Shown: piece by piece, positions 51,361 through 60,841 of the stretch | Numbering within the stretch: the first letter of the stretch is position 1 | Layout: every line of letters starts with the position of its first letter | Source: G013214665 sp964649815 | GTDB taxonomy: Bacteria; Pseudomonadota; Alphaproteobacteria; Rhodobacterales; Rhodobacteraceae | Reading direction: 5' to 3' | Length of the DNA stretch: 64,000 nt | Assembly (NCBI GenBank): GCA_964649815.1 | Contig: CAZYQC010000011.1 | Location: forward strand, 1 to 64,000 | Notes under the pieces: generated by a model | What the model saw: only the letters and a program-made list of their open reading frames with translations | Told to the model about the DNA's origin: nothing | Database searches by the model: none | Made by a program: the position numbers and the translations under genes

Positions 51361-52005
51361 ATGAACATCGTCATTACCGGAGCCAACCGCGGCATAGGTG
51401 CGCGGCTGGCAGATATGTATCGCGCTGGCGGTCATCACGTGATTGGAACAAGCCGCGCGGCGGATGCGGATTATCCATTGGACGTTCGCCAGCCCGAGTC
51501 GCATGCGGCCTTTGCGGACAAGCTGGGGGCGCAGGCGATTGATTTGCTGGTTTGCAACGCAGGCGTCTATCTGGACCGGGGGCAGGACTTGGCCTCGGGC
51601 TATGACGTCGCGCTTTGGCAAGACGCGTTTGCCGTCAACGTCACGGGCGTTTTCCTGTCCGTTCAAAGCCTCTTGCCGCATCTGTCGCGGTCCAAGGCGC
51701 CAAAGATTGCGATTATTTCAAGCCAAATGGCTTCGCACACGCGGGCGCCTGGCGGCTCTTACATCTATCGGTCTTCCAAGGCGGCAGTTTTGAACCTGGG
51801 GCGGAACCTGGCCTCTGACCTGCGGGCGCAGGGCATTCCGGTGGGCATTTACCACCCCGGTTGGGTGCAGACAGACATGGGCGGCGCGGCGGCGGATATC
51901 GATGTGGATCAATCTGCCCAAGGGCTCATGGCCCGCTTTGACGCGCTTTCGCTTGAGACGACCGGCGTCTTCGAGACTTGGGACGGGCGGGCGCATCCCT
52001 ATTGA
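51361..52005 (+). CDS. Short-chain dehydrogenase/reductase
   Basis: A 214-residue Rossmann enzyme with the cofactor motif TGANRGIG (6-13), NAG in VCNAGVYLD, active Ser in IISSQMAS and Y-x3-K in YRSSKAA. It resembles the CsgA-like SDRs. Substrate unknown. The start at 51361, 10 bases after the DUF1178 stop, places the glycine motif at the usual distance. Confidence 0.92.
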   Translation: MNIVITGANRGIGARLADMYRAGGHHVIGTSRAADADYPLDVRQPESHAAFADKLGAQAIDLLVCNAGVYLDRGQDLASGYDVALWQDAFAVNVTGVFLSVQSLLPHLSRSKAPKIAIISSQMASHTRAPGGSYIYRSSKAAVLNLGRNLASDLRAQGIPVGIYHPGWVQTDMGGAAADIDVDQSAQGLMARFDALSLETTGVFETWDGRAHPY

Positions 52006-52073
52006 GCCGAGCCTTGCTTGCAGACCACCCCGCAAGGGTCTAAGAGGCCTCCGACGTTAAGAACGGGGACAAT

Positions 52074-53312
52074 ATGCCTGTTTTGGTGATGAAATTCGGC
52101 GGCACGTCTGTGGCGACCCTGGACCGTATCCGGCGCGCGGCCAAGCGTGTCGGCGTAGAGGTTGCGAAAGGCTATGATGTCATCGTGATCGTGAGCGCTA
52201 TGGCAGGTAAAACCAACGAGTTGGTTGGATGGGTGAACGAAACCTCGCCTTTGTTCGACGCGCGCGAATACGACGCTGTGGTCAGCTCGGGCGAGAATGT
52301 GACCGCCGGATTGATGGCGCTGACATTGCAGGAAATGGAAGTTCCGGCGCGGTCCTGGCAGGGCTGGCAAGTGCCGCTGAAGACGACCTCGGCGCATGGA
52401 ACGGCGCGGATCGAAGAGATCCCGACCGACAACATAAACGCCAAATTCGCCGAAGGCATGCGGGTTGCTGTGGTTGCAGGGTTCCAGGGTATCAGCCCAG
52501 AAGGCCGGATCACCACCTTGGGCAGAGGCGGCTCTGACACGACGGCTGTGGCGTTTGCAGCGGCCTTCGATGCAGAGCGCTGCGACATCTACACGGACGT
52601 GGACGGTGTCTACACCACAGACCCACGCGTGTCGCCAAAGGCGCGCAAGCTTGAAAAAATCGCGTTCGAAGAAATGCTAGAGTTGGCGAGCTTGGGTGCA
52701 AAAGTTCTGCAGACCCGTTCGGTTGAATTGGCCATGCGGTACAATGTGCGCCTGCGGGTGCTGTCGAGTTTTGAAGAACAATCTGACAATGCGGGCACAC
52801 TGGTTTGTGCGGAGGATGATATCGTGGAAAGCAATGTAGTGGCCGGCGTGGCCTATAGCCGTGACGAAGCGAAAATGACGCTGGTGAGCGTGGCAGACCG
52901 CCCTGGCATCGCCGCCACGATCTTTACAACGCTCAGCGAGGCGGGCGTTTTGGTTGATATGATCGTCCAGAACATCGCCGAGGACGAGCGTACAGATATG
53001 ACGTTCTCTTGCCCCACAGACCAAGTGACCCGGGCCGAAGCGGCGATGGCCAAGGCCAAGGAAGAAGGTCTGGTCAATTTCCAGGAGCTGATCGCCGACA
53101 CGGATGTCGCCAAGGTTTCGGTTGTCGGGATCGGGATGCGCTCTCACACCGGGGTGGCGGCCAAGATGTTCCAATGCCTCTCAAGCGAGGGGATCAACAT
53201 CAAGGTTATCACAACCTCCGAGATCAAGATCTCGGTCCTGATTGATCGCAAATACATGGAACTGGCTGTCCAGGCGCTCCATGATGCGTTCGAGCTGGAC
53301 AAAGCGGCCTGA
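52074..53312 (+). CDS. lysC: Aspartate kinase
   Basis: The 412-residue enzyme phosphorylates aspartate, the first step to lysine, threonine and methionine. The N-terminus has KFGGTSVA (7-14); the kinase domain also shows SSGENVTAGLMAL and GRGGSDTTAVAFA. Two C-terminal ACT domains (about 265-405) are the usual site of feedback inhibition by lysine and threonine. It precedes ptsP by 120 bases, as in many Rhodobacterales. Confidence 0.97.
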   Translation: MPVLVMKFGGTSVATLDRIRRAAKRVGVEVAKGYDVIVIVSAMAGKTNELVGWVNETSPLFDAREYDAVVSSGENVTAGLMALTLQEMEVPARSWQGWQVPLKTTSAHGTARIEEIPTDNINAKFAEGMRVAVVAGFQGISPEGRITTLGRGGSDTTAVAFAAAFDAERCDIYTDVDGVYTTDPRVSPKARKLEKIAFEEMLELASLGAKVLQTRSVELAMRYNVRLRVLSSFEEQSDNAGTLVCAEDDIVESNVVAGVAYSRDEAKMTLVSVADRPGIAATIFTTLSEAGVLVDMIVQNIAEDERTDMTFSCPTDQVTRAEAAMAKAKEEGLVNFQELIADTDVAKVSVVGIGMRSHTGVAAKMFQCLSSEGINIKVITTSEIKISVLIDRKYMELAVQALHDAFELDKAA

Positions 53313-53332
53313 GCGATAGGCATATGCGCGGC

Positions 53333-53353
53333 GGCCAGACAGGAAATCTGGCC
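53333..53353 (+). terminator. Hairpin after lysC
   Basis: Arms GGCCAGA (53333-53339) and TCTGGCC (53347-53353) pair perfectly with a 7-base loop, 20 bases after the lysC stop. No T-run follows. A second, weaker inverted repeat (CGAGAA, 53358-53363; TTCTCG, 53375-53380) comes directly after. The region may attenuate transcription into ptsP. Confidence 0.45.
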
Positions 53354-53432
53354 TGAACGAGAATTCCCATTTCGTTCTCGGCACCTTCGTGGTGTAAGGT
53401 GACGTTCGGACGCAGTCTCGGGAGGACCGGCA

Positions 53433-55673
53433 ATGCCGGACGGGGTGGAATCAGAAAGCCGTAAGTTGCTTGTGCGCTTGCGGGACGCGATGGCGGGCGA
53501 TGACCCAGGTCAGGCGCGTCTCGACAAGATCACGCATCTTATCGCTGACTCGATGGGCAGCGAAGTCTGCTCCATTTACCTGTTCCGCGACGACGACACG
53601 CTTGAATTATGCGCAACCGAGGGTCTGAACCAGGACGCGGTGCACAAAACGCGGATGAAGCTTGGCGAAGGTCTTGTGGGGCGCGTGGCGCGGCGGCGGC
53701 AGGTCGTCAACACGGCGAATGCCCCGCAAACGCGCGGCTTTCGGTATATGCCGGAGACCGGGGAAGAGGTTTATTCAAGCTTTATCGGTATCCCGATTCA
53801 GCGCCTGGGCGAGTCGCTGGGCGTTTTGGTGGTGCAATCGAAAGAAGCGCGCGAATTCACCACGGATGAGGTCTATGCCCTCGAAGTGGTCGCAATGGTG
53901 CTGGCCGAAATGGCCGAGTTGGGCGCTTTTGTTGGCGATGGCGCCGCGCTGAGCGCACGGCATTCGCAACCTGCGTTGTTGCGCGGGATCGTCGCGCAGG
54001 AAGGGGCCGCCGAAGGCCACATTTGGCTGCACGAGCCGCGGGTGGTCGTGACAAACCCCGTTGCCGACGACCCACATCGAGAGCTTGAGCGTCTGTCGGC
54101 GGCGGTGGATGAGCTGCGCGTCGGCGTGGACAAGATGCTGGCGATGGCGGCTGGTGACCGTGATCAGACCGAAGTTCTGGAAACGTACCGCATGTTTGCC
54201 AATTCGAAAGGCTGGATGCGGCGGATGGAGGAAGACATCAGCCGAGGCCTGTCCGCCGAAGCAGCCGTCGAAAAGGAACAATCTCTGGCGCGCGGGCGCA
54301 TGGGCCAATCCAATGACGCCTATCTGCGCGAGCGGTTGAGCGATTTGGATGATCTGTCGAACCGCCTGCTGCGTATTTTGACGGGGCAGGGGCAGAACAC
54401 GGGCGCCGAGATGCCAGCGGACCCGATCCTGGTCGCGCGCAACATCGGACCGGCCGAGTTGCTGGACTATGGCCGGTCGCTCAAGGGCATATTGCTAGAG
54501 GCCGGTTCCGTCGGCAGCCACGCGGCGATTGTCGCGCGGGCCTTGGCGATCCCGCTTTTGGTGAACGTGGATCGTGTCACCACCGAGGCGTTGAACGGCG
54601 ATCACGTGATGGTCGACGGTGAGCAAGGCGTTGTGCATCTGCGGCCCGAGGACACGGTTGTCACGGCGTTCCGGGACAAGATGGCGATGGAGGCCGAGGC
54701 GCTCAAACGCTACGAATCCATTCGCGACAAACCGGCCGAGACGCTCTGCGGTGCGGTCGTTGGCTTGCAGATGAACGCAGGTTTGATGGCCGATCTGCCG
54801 TCGCTGCCGTCGTCTGGGGCCGAAGGTGTTGGGCTGTTTCGGACCGAATTGCAGTTTTTGGTGCGCAACCAGATGCCGCGCCGGACAGAATTGGCCGCCA
54901 CATATGCCCGTGTGATGGATGCCGCCCAGGGCAAACGGGTTGTGTTTCGAACGCTCGACATCGGGTCGGATAAGGTTCTGCCTTACATGAAACCCAACGA
55001 AGAGCCGAACCCGGCCTTGGGCTGGCGCGCCATTCGCGTGGGTCTCGACAAACCTGGCGTTTTGCGGATGCAGCTGCAGGCCTTGATGCGCGCAGCCAAC
55101 GGGCGGCCTTTGTCGGTGATGTTCCCATTTGTGGCGCAATACGAGGAATACACGCGCGCCCGGGCCGAGGTGGACAAGGCCTATGAACGCGAGCGGCGCT
55201 TGGGGCATCCGTTGCCGTCAGACATCGAAATCGGCGCGATGTTAGAGACACCGTCGCTGGCCTTTGCACCGATGAAGTTCTTTGAAGAGGTCGGCTTCTT
55301 GTCGATTGGCGGGAACGATTTGAAACAGTTTTTCTTTGCCGCGGACCGCGAGAATGAGCGGGTGCGGCGGCGTTATGACTCGCTCAACGTGTCGTTCCTG
55401 AGCTTCATCGAACGGATTGTGGAGCGTTGTGCCATCACCAACACACCGCTGAGTTTCTGCGGCGAGGACGCTGGCCGGCCTGTCGAGGCGCTGTGCCTGG
55501 CGTCTATCGGGATGCGGACGTTGTCGATGCGACCTGCATCAATTGGGCCTGTTAAGTCATTGCTTAGACGGTCAAATTTGGAAGAGGTGCGCAAGGTTAT
55601 CACAGATGCCCGCCATCGCGGTGAAATGTCGGTCAGGCCCGCGATTATGGACTATTTGCGCCAAACCTCATAA
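53433..55673 (+). CDS. ptsP: PTS-Ntr enzyme I (phosphoenolpyruvate-protein phosphotransferase)
   Basis: The 746-residue protein has an N-terminal GAF domain (about 20-165), then the enzyme I parts: the phospho-His in GSVGSHAAIVARALAIP, a PEP-binding barrel with GAEGVGLFRTELQFL, FRTLDIGSDK, VMFPFVAQYEEY and SIGGNDLKQF, and the catalytic Cys region CGEDAG. It passes phosphate from PEP to NPr and regulates nitrogen and potassium balance; it does not transport sugar. Its partners are not in the window. Confidence 0.96.
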   Translation: MPDGVESESRKLLVRLRDAMAGDDPGQARLDKITHLIADSMGSEVCSIYLFRDDDTLELCATEGLNQDAVHKTRMKLGEGLVGRVARRRQVVNTANAPQTRGFRYMPETGEEVYSSFIGIPIQRLGESLGVLVVQSKEAREFTTDEVYALEVVAMVLAEMAELGAFVGDGAALSARHSQPALLRGIVAQEGAAEGHIWLHEPRVVVTNPVADDPHRELERLSAAVDELRVGVDKMLAMAAGDRDQTEVLETYRMFANSKGWMRRMEEDISRGLSAEAAVEKEQSLARGRMGQSNDAYLRERLSDLDDLSNRLLRILTGQGQNTGAEMPADPILVARNIGPAELLDYGRSLKGILLEAGSVGSHAAIVARALAIPLLVNVDRVTTEALNGDHVMVDGEQGVVHLRPEDTVVTAFRDKMAMEAEALKRYESIRDKPAETLCGAVVGLQMNAGLMADLPSLPSSGAEGVGLFRTELQFLVRNQMPRRTELAATYARVMDAAQGKRVVFRTLDIGSDKVLPYMKPNEEPNPALGWRAIRVGLDKPGVLRMQLQALMRAANGRPLSVMFPFVAQYEEYTRARAEVDKAYERERRLGHPLPSDIEIGAMLETPSLAFAPMKFFEEVGFLSIGGNDLKQFFFAADRENERVRRRYDSLNVSFLSFIERIVERCAITNTPLSFCGEDAGRPVEALCLASIGMRTLSMRPASIGPVKSLLRRSNLEEVRKVITDARHRGEMSVRPAIMDYLRQTS

Positions 55674-55904
55674 CTCATATATTTCAACTACTTGCCGGCA
55701 AAACCTAAGGTATTCTGCCTGTGATCGCGAATTTGCGAGCCAATGACCTGTGGGTAAGTCGATCTATGCCGCACGTCTTAAACAGACATTCTTGGCAGTT
55801 TATCCCCAGTATTTGATCCCAACTATCACAATCCCGACCTTTGCGATATTTGTTCTTCAGCCAATCACCAGCGTTGGAACGCGCCAAATCTAAGCGCTTT
55901 TCAA

Positions 55905-55938
55905 CAAAAAAGCCGCACGAAAGCCGCGCGGCGTTTTC
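55905..55938 (-). terminator. Terminator-like hairpin between ptsP and the next gene
   Basis: On the minus strand, about 30 bases after the stop of the 143-residue gene, GCCGC and GCGGC arms enclose GCGGCTTTCGT and run into TTTTTTG. The stem is short (5 bp) but the T-run is good. It could also form a shorter alternative stem. The rest of the 287-base gap (55674-55960) shows no gene. Confidence 0.55.
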
Positions 55939-55960
55939 CTCAAAGAGGGAACAGAGGCAG

Positions 55961-56392
55961 TCAGTTTCTAACGCATGTGCCGTGGCCATAGACCTGCGAG
56001 TAATATTCGCGGTCGACGCCGTTCAGAACCGCCCCGTTGGTCGCCAGGTTGATGTTCAGGTTGTAATTCACCACGCCATCGGTCACGCGATGTTCAAAAC
56101 CTTTGTAGTCGAGGCCGACCAGTTTCCACTTCAGTTTGATGCGCTTGGGCGAATAAAGATCAATTTCGGCGTTGATCGGTCGTGCGGACAGTTGTTCGGT
56201 GAATTCATCTTTCACAAATGCGACCCATTTGCCGGGTTCTACATCGACGGTGAGGGTTGCGGGCGCTGGGCCGCGCTTGGACCGTTCGGGAAAGGTGCAG
56301 GTGAATGCGTCACGTGCCGCCAGCGGCGTCGCGAGTGTGGCGCAGGCCAGCGTTGTCACGAGGATGGATCTGAGGCGAAAAGGAGCACGCAT
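55961..56392 (-). CDS. Small secreted protein of unknown function
   Basis: The 143-residue protein has a signal peptide (RSILVTTLACATLATPLAA) and a mature domain of about 115 residues rich in beta strands, with two cysteines (CTF and GTCVRN) likely joined by a disulphide. I do not recognise a family. It is convergent with ptsP and stands alone, 99 bases from the ABC ATPase gene, which points the same way. Confidence 0.78.
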   Translation of the reverse strand: MRAPFRLRSILVTTLACATLATPLAARDAFTCTFPERSKRGPAPATLTVDVEPGKWVAFVKDEFTEQLSARPINAEIDLYSPKRIKLKWKLVGLDYKGFEHRVTDGVVNYNLNINLATNGAVLNGVDREYYSQVYGHGTCVRN

Positions 56393-56491
56393 GTGGGGAA
56401 TCCTATGGCTGATAATTCAACCATAGATCACGCAGCAGCCCCAGGCGCAAGACCCGCAGGTGCCGGATGTGGTGTCGATTTTTTGTAACCT

Positions 56492-57553
56492 TTAGCGAAT
56501 GCGCTTTTCGGTTTTTGGATCGAAAAACAACACCTTATCAGCCTCAAAGGATACGGTGACAGCGGTGCCTTCGGGCATGGCAAGATCATCGCGGCTTTCG
56601 ACGATCAAACGCTCGCCCGTGGGAGTTGCGAGGTAATCGTAAGCCACGCCGCCCAGACGTTCGCGGATGTCCAGGGTGACGTCGCTTTCGCCGGCGGTGA
56701 TGGCCATATCCTGTGGGCGCATGCCAACGATGACCGTGTTGCCGGGGGCGGGCAGATTGACGTTGGACTGAATCACTGTTCCAGGCAGGGCGGGTACGTC
56801 GACCCCTGCCTCGGTGATTTTGCCTTCGACAAAGTTCATCGCAGGCGAGCCGATAAAGCCTGCCACGAATTTGTTGTCAGGGTCTTTGTAAAGATCCATC
56901 GGTGCGCCGACCTGTTCAACATAGCCCGCCCGCAGCACGACGATCTTGTCGGCCAGGGTCATCGCTTCGACCTGGTCATGGGTGACGTAGATCATCGTTG
57001 CGCCGATTTCCTTATGCAGGCGCGCGATTTCGACGCGCATGTCCACGCGCAGTTCCGCGTCAAGGTTCGACAGGGGCTCATCGAACAAGAAAACCTCGGG
57101 GCCACGCACAATTGCGCGCCCAATGGCAACGCGCTGTCGCTGCCCACCCGAGAGCGCGGCGGGTTTGCGATCAAGGTAGTCGTCCAGCTTGAGAATGCGC
57201 GAGGCTTCGTTGACCTTGCGCGCGATTTCGTCCTTGGGGACGTTGTTCATCCGCAGACCAAACCCCATATTCTCGCGCACAGTCATGTGCGGATACAGGG
57301 CGTAAGTTTGGAACACCATCGCGACACCGCGCTCGGCAGGGTCGACATGGGTGACATTGCGCGCGCCGATATTGATCGCGCCGTCTGAGGTTTCTTCCAA
57401 CCCGGCGATCATCCGCAGCAACGTGGATTTGCCGCAACCCGAGGGGCCTACAAAAACGCAGAACTCACCGTCTTCGATCTGAAGGTCGACGTTGTGAATC
57501 ACTTGCACGTCGCCATAGCGCTTGACTGCTTGTTCCAAAGTGACGCCGGACAT
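56492..57553 (-). CDS. Sugar ABC transporter ATP-binding protein (MalK/UgpC type)
   Basis: The 353-residue ATPase has Walker A GPSGCGKST (36-44), Q-loop FQTYALYPHM, signature LSGGQRQRVAIGRA (134-147), Walker B VFLFDEP (154-160) and a C-terminal OB/TOBE region with VGMRPQDMAI. It is the energy subunit expected for the permeases at 59852-61689, since no other ATPase is in the locus. It is downstream of iclR (9 bases), on the other strand from the rest of the transporter. Confidence 0.93.
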   Translation of the reverse strand: MSGVTLEQAVKRYGDVQVIHNVDLQIEDGEFCVFVGPSGCGKSTLLRMIAGLEETSDGAINIGARNVTHVDPAERGVAMVFQTYALYPHMTVRENMGFGLRMNNVPKDEIARKVNEASRILKLDDYLDRKPAALSGGQRQRVAIGRAIVRGPEVFLFDEPLSNLDAELRVDMRVEIARLHKEIGATMIYVTHDQVEAMTLADKIVVLRAGYVEQVGAPMDLYKDPDNKFVAGFIGSPAMNFVEGKITEAGVDVPALPGTVIQSNVNLPAPGNTVIVGMRPQDMAITAGESDVTLDIRERLGGVAYDYLATPTGERLIVESRDDLAMPEGTAVTVSFEADKVLFFDPKTEKRIR

Positions 57554-57562
57554 GGGGCCTCC

Positions 57563-58351
57563 TTATTCCGTAGGGAATTGCCAGGTTTCCGCCGCATCGG
57601 CGATGCCGCGGGCGGTTGATTGAATGAGAGGGGCGAGCTCTGCGAGATCGTCCAATGATTTGCGCGAGGTCGCGGTGGTCACCGACAGCCCGCCCAAAAC
57701 CCGCCCGCGGGCCGAACAGATCGGAGCAGCGACGCAAATGATGCCGGGTTCATGTTCTTCGCGATCAAAGGCGATGCCTTCGGTTTGAATGGCCGCCAGC
57801 TCTGCGCGCAGCTCGGCGGCGCTGCATAATGTGCTGGCGGTGTGCGCAAAAAAGGCCTGACGCGCGATTGCGCTGGCTTGGGCCTCGGGTTCAAGAAAGG
57901 CCATCATCGCCTTGCCGACGCCGGTGCAGTATCCTGGGCCGACTTTGCCAGCTTGGCTAAACATTTCAATGGGTTGCTTGGCGTTCCTCTTGTCAACATA
58001 GAGGACCTGACCGCCATCGAGTTGCGCAAGATGCACTGTCTCACCCACATCGTCAGAGAGCTTGTCCAGAAAGGGCCGCGCGATGGGTGCCAGCGCCGAT
58101 TGCCGCCAAGCGGCGTGGGCCAGACGCACCAACCTCAGGCCCGGGGCATAGGTTTGGCGGTCGATGTCATATTGCAAAAGGCCGGTGCCCGTCAGCGATT
58201 GCACCAACCTGTAAAGGGTCGCTTTGGGCAGGTAGGAATGCGACAAAAGCTCGGAAAAGCGCACGGGGCGGTCGAAATCGGCGACAAGATCCAGAACCAT
58301 AGCCGCTTTGGCCACAGTGCCTTCGCCCGGCGTCCCGATTTGGTCGCCCAT
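57563..58351 (-). CDS. IclR family transcriptional regulator
   Basis: The 262-residue regulator has an N-terminal winged helix (about 15-75, VRFSELLSHSYLPKATLYRLVQSL with its recognition helix) and a C-terminal effector domain with HLAQLDGGQVLYVDKR, PGYCTGVGKAMMAFL and FDREEHEPGIICVAAPI. The start MGDQIG at 58351 has GGGGGAGAC just upstream. It is divergent from the solute-binding protein gene and probably binds the repeats at 58421-58457, repressing transport until a sugar is present. Confidence 0.93.
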   Translation of the reverse strand: MGDQIGTPGEGTVAKAAMVLDLVADFDRPVRFSELLSHSYLPKATLYRLVQSLTGTGLLQYDIDRQTYAPGLRLVRLAHAAWRQSALAPIARPFLDKLSDDVGETVHLAQLDGGQVLYVDKRNAKQPIEMFSQAGKVGPGYCTGVGKAMMAFLEPEAQASAIARQAFFAHTASTLCSAAELRAELAAIQTEGIAFDREEHEPGIICVAAPICSARGRVLGGLSVTTATSRKSLDDLAELAPLIQSTARGIADAAETWQFPTE

Positions 58352-58392
58352 GTCTCCCCCCTGATTGTTTGGCCGTTTTTTGCGAGAATCTG

Positions 58393-58421
58393 TTGACCTG
58401 AGCAAATACGGTCCGCATAGT
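58393..58421 (+). promoter_or_regulatory. Sigma70-like promoter of the sugar ABC operon
   Basis: TTGACC (58393-58398) and CATAGT (58416-58421) are separated by 17 bases, close to the consensus. It lies about 90 bases before the solute-binding protein start and directly before the operator-like repeats. Confidence 0.65.
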
Positions 58422-58457
58422 TTCATTAGTTGGAAACAGGTTTCACTATGTGGAACC
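58421..58457. promoter_or_regulatory. Tandem operator-like repeats for IclR
   Basis: TTTCATTAGTTGGAAAC (58421-58437) and TTTCACTATGTGGAACC (58441-58457) are copies spaced 20 bases apart, two helical turns. Each has TTTC and GGAA halves. The junction GAAACAGGTTTC is a perfect inverted repeat. Their place over the likely transcription start suggests repression by the divergent IclR protein. Confidence 0.6.
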
Positions 58458-58511
58458 ATCTGTCAAAGAAAAAATTGGCAGGACGGAACCAAGGCCAACT
58501 GGGAGGAAACC

Positions 58512-59735
58512 ATGATCAAGACTTTGAAGGGTGCGGTCGCCGCACTCGCTCTGACGGCGACGTCTGCCCTTGCGGGCGACCTTGTCATCAACTTTGACGA
58601 CCTCAACCCGGGCCCGAAGAAGGGCTTTGATGATGCTGTGGCGCAATTCCAAAAGGAAAACCCGGACATCAACGTGATCGTCAACAACAACGACCGCGAA
58701 GCGCACAAGACTGCGATCCGCAACTTTTTGACCGCTGACGCGCCTGACGTGACAAGCTGGTATCCCGGCAACCGCATGGCGCCTTTCGTGGATGCGGGCC
58801 TTTTCCAGCCGGTTGATGACGTTTGGGAAGAGAACGGATTCAACGAAGACCTCGCCGCGATCAAAGCCACGATGAGCCGTGATGGCAAAATCTGGGGTGT
58901 GCCATACAGCTATTATCAGTGGGGCATCTATTACCGCAAAGACATCTTTGACCTGCTTGAGCTGGAAGAGCCTCAGACATGGGACGAGCTGTTGGCAGCC
59001 TGTGGCAAGATGAAAGCCAACGGCGTGACGCCGTTCACGATTGGCACCAAGTTCCTGTGGACTGCGGCGGGTGTCTTTGACTACCTCAACCTGCGGACCA
59101 ACGGTTATGACGTGCACAACGACCTGACCGCCGGCAAGATCAAGTACACCGACCCACGCATCGTGAAGACCTTTGAAAACTGGAAGGTCCTGATCGATGA
59201 ATGTGGTTTCGTCGACAACCACGCCTCGATGTCCTGGCAGGACGCCATCGCGCCTTTCGCCAATGGCGACGCGGCGATGTATGTGATGGGCAACTTCTCG
59301 GTTGATGGCTACAAAAACGCTGGTCTGACCGAAGACCAAATCGACTTTATGCCATTCCCGACAATCGATCCGGCCGTGCCATTGGCCGAAGAAGCGCCTG
59401 CGGACGCCTTCTTCATTCCAACAAATGCCAAGAATGTCGAAGACGCGAAAAAGTTCCTGGCCTTTGTGGCGCGCCCTGACGTTCAGACGCAGTGGAACAA
59501 GACAATCGGTCAATTGCCGATCAACGCCAAAGCCGAGATCTCTGACGACAAGTTCATTCAAGAAGGCTTTGCCCTGCTGAACTCTGCAACAGGTATCGCG
59601 CAATTCTATGACCGTGACGCGCCTGCGGCGATGGCCAAGGCCGGCATGGAAGGCTTCCAAGAGTTCATGCTGGACCCATCCAAGATGATGGCCGTGCTTG
59701 AGCGTCTCGATCAAGTACAAGAAGAAGTGTACTAA
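58512..59735 (+). CDS. Sugar ABC transporter solute-binding protein
   Basis: The 407-residue family 1 binding protein has a signal peptide cut after ALA (residue 21) and the pattern of oligosaccharide binders, with VTSWYPGNRMAPFVDAGLF and GVPYSYYQWGIYYRKDIFD. GGGAGGAAACC gives a strong ribosome site before ATG 58512. It captures the sugar in the periplasm. The GH4 gene downstream points to an alpha-galactoside or alpha-glucoside as ligand. Confidence 0.94.
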   Translation: MIKTLKGAVAALALTATSALAGDLVINFDDLNPGPKKGFDDAVAQFQKENPDINVIVNNNDREAHKTAIRNFLTADAPDVTSWYPGNRMAPFVDAGLFQPVDDVWEENGFNEDLAAIKATMSRDGKIWGVPYSYYQWGIYYRKDIFDLLELEEPQTWDELLAACGKMKANGVTPFTIGTKFLWTAAGVFDYLNLRTNGYDVHNDLTAGKIKYTDPRIVKTFENWKVLIDECGFVDNHASMSWQDAIAPFANGDAAMYVMGNFSVDGYKNAGLTEDQIDFMPFPTIDPAVPLAEEAPADAFFIPTNAKNVEDAKKFLAFVARPDVQTQWNKTIGQLPINAKAEISDDKFIQEGFALLNSATGIAQFYDRDAPAAMAKAGMEGFQEFMLDPSKMMAVLERLDQVQEEVY

Positions 59736-59747
59736 TACCAATGAGTT

Positions 59748-59768
59748 AGGGCGGGATTGTCCCGCCCT
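59748..59768 (+). terminator. Stable hairpin between solute-binding protein and permease genes
   Basis: Arms AGGGCGGGA (59748-59756) and TCCCGCCCT (59760-59768) pair perfectly around TTG, 12 bases after the stop. There is no T-run. Hairpins at this place in ABC operons usually protect the binding-protein message so that it outnumbers the permeases. Confidence 0.6.
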
Positions 59769-59851
59769 TACTCTCTGCGGAGCGTGGCCTCCGCCCGGCG
59801 CGGGCCATCCCGCCATTTTCATAGTTTTTAGCGCTGATCGCGAGGTCGCTT

Positions 59852-60841
59852 ATGTCCGACGTAACGCATGTATCCGCACCAGATGACCGCAGCTGGCTGA
59901 GACGCAACAAGCTCGCCGTTGCCCCTTGGATTTTCCTGATCCCCGCACTGGTCTTTTTCGCCATCTATGTGGTGATCCCGATTTTCGAAAGCCTCTGGCT
60001 GAGCCTTTACGAATGGAACGGTCTCTACACTGCTGACGGGCAATCGACCGCAACCTGGGTCGGTTTCGATAACTACGTCAAATTGTGGGATGACCCGAAT
60101 TTCTGGGTCTCACTGCGCAACAACCTCGCCTGGCTGATCCTCTATATGCTCGCCGTTCCAGCGGGGCTGTTTATCGCGTTGTTCCTGAACCAGACTGTCA
60201 CGGGCATGCGCTTTTATAAGTCCATGTTTTTCTTTCCATTTGTCATCTCGCAGGTGGTCGTGGGCCTGATCTTTGGCTGGTTTTACAACCCGGATTTTGG
60301 CGTTGTCGGAACGATCTGGAAATGGGCCTTCTGCGAAGAAACCGTAAACATCCTGGGCAACGCGACCTTCAAATGCTCGCGCCCTGTGCCCGACATCCTT
60401 TCCAGCCCGGAATGGGCCACCTACGGCATCATCGCCGCAGGCCTCTGGCCGCAGATCGCCTATTGCATGATCCTCTACCTCACCGGGCTCAACAACGTGG
60501 CCGCCGACCAGATCGAGGCCGCGCGCCTTGACGGTGCAAAAGGGTGGCGGATGCTGTGGTTTGTGGTCATCCCGCAGCTGCGCCCGGCGACATTCATTGC
60601 GGTCGTCGTGACAGTCATCGGCGCTTTGCGCTCGTTCGACATGATCGCGATCATGACCCAGGGCGGCCCCTTCGGCTCGACCAACGTTTTGGCGCATTAC
60701 ATGTACGAGGTCGCGATCTCGGAATATGGCGAACGCTACGGATACGGATCTGCCGTGGCTTCCGTCCTCTTTGCCATCATGCTCGTCTACATCAGCTATT
60801 TCCTGTGGCGGATGTACCAGGATGAAAAGGACAGCCGCTGA
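59852..60841 (+). CDS. Sugar ABC transporter permease (MalF/UgpA type)
   Basis: The 329-residue protein has six expected helices and the EAA loop EAARLDGAKGWRMLWFVVIPQLRP (about 223-246) that contacts the ATPase. It pairs with the next permease; its stop and the next start share one base (TGATG). Confidence 0.94.
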   Translation: MSDVTHVSAPDDRSWLRRNKLAVAPWIFLIPALVFFAIYVVIPIFESLWLSLYEWNGLYTADGQSTATWVGFDNYVKLWDDPNFWVSLRNNLAWLILYMLAVPAGLFIALFLNQTVTGMRFYKSMFFFPFVISQVVVGLIFGWFYNPDFGVVGTIWKWAFCEETVNILGNATFKCSRPVPDILSSPEWATYGIIAAGLWPQIAYCMILYLTGLNNVAADQIEAARLDGAKGWRMLWFVVIPQLRPATFIAVVVTVIGALRSFDMIAIMTQGGPFGSTNVLAHYMYEVAISEYGERYGYGSAVASVLFAIMLVYISYFLWRMYQDEKDSR

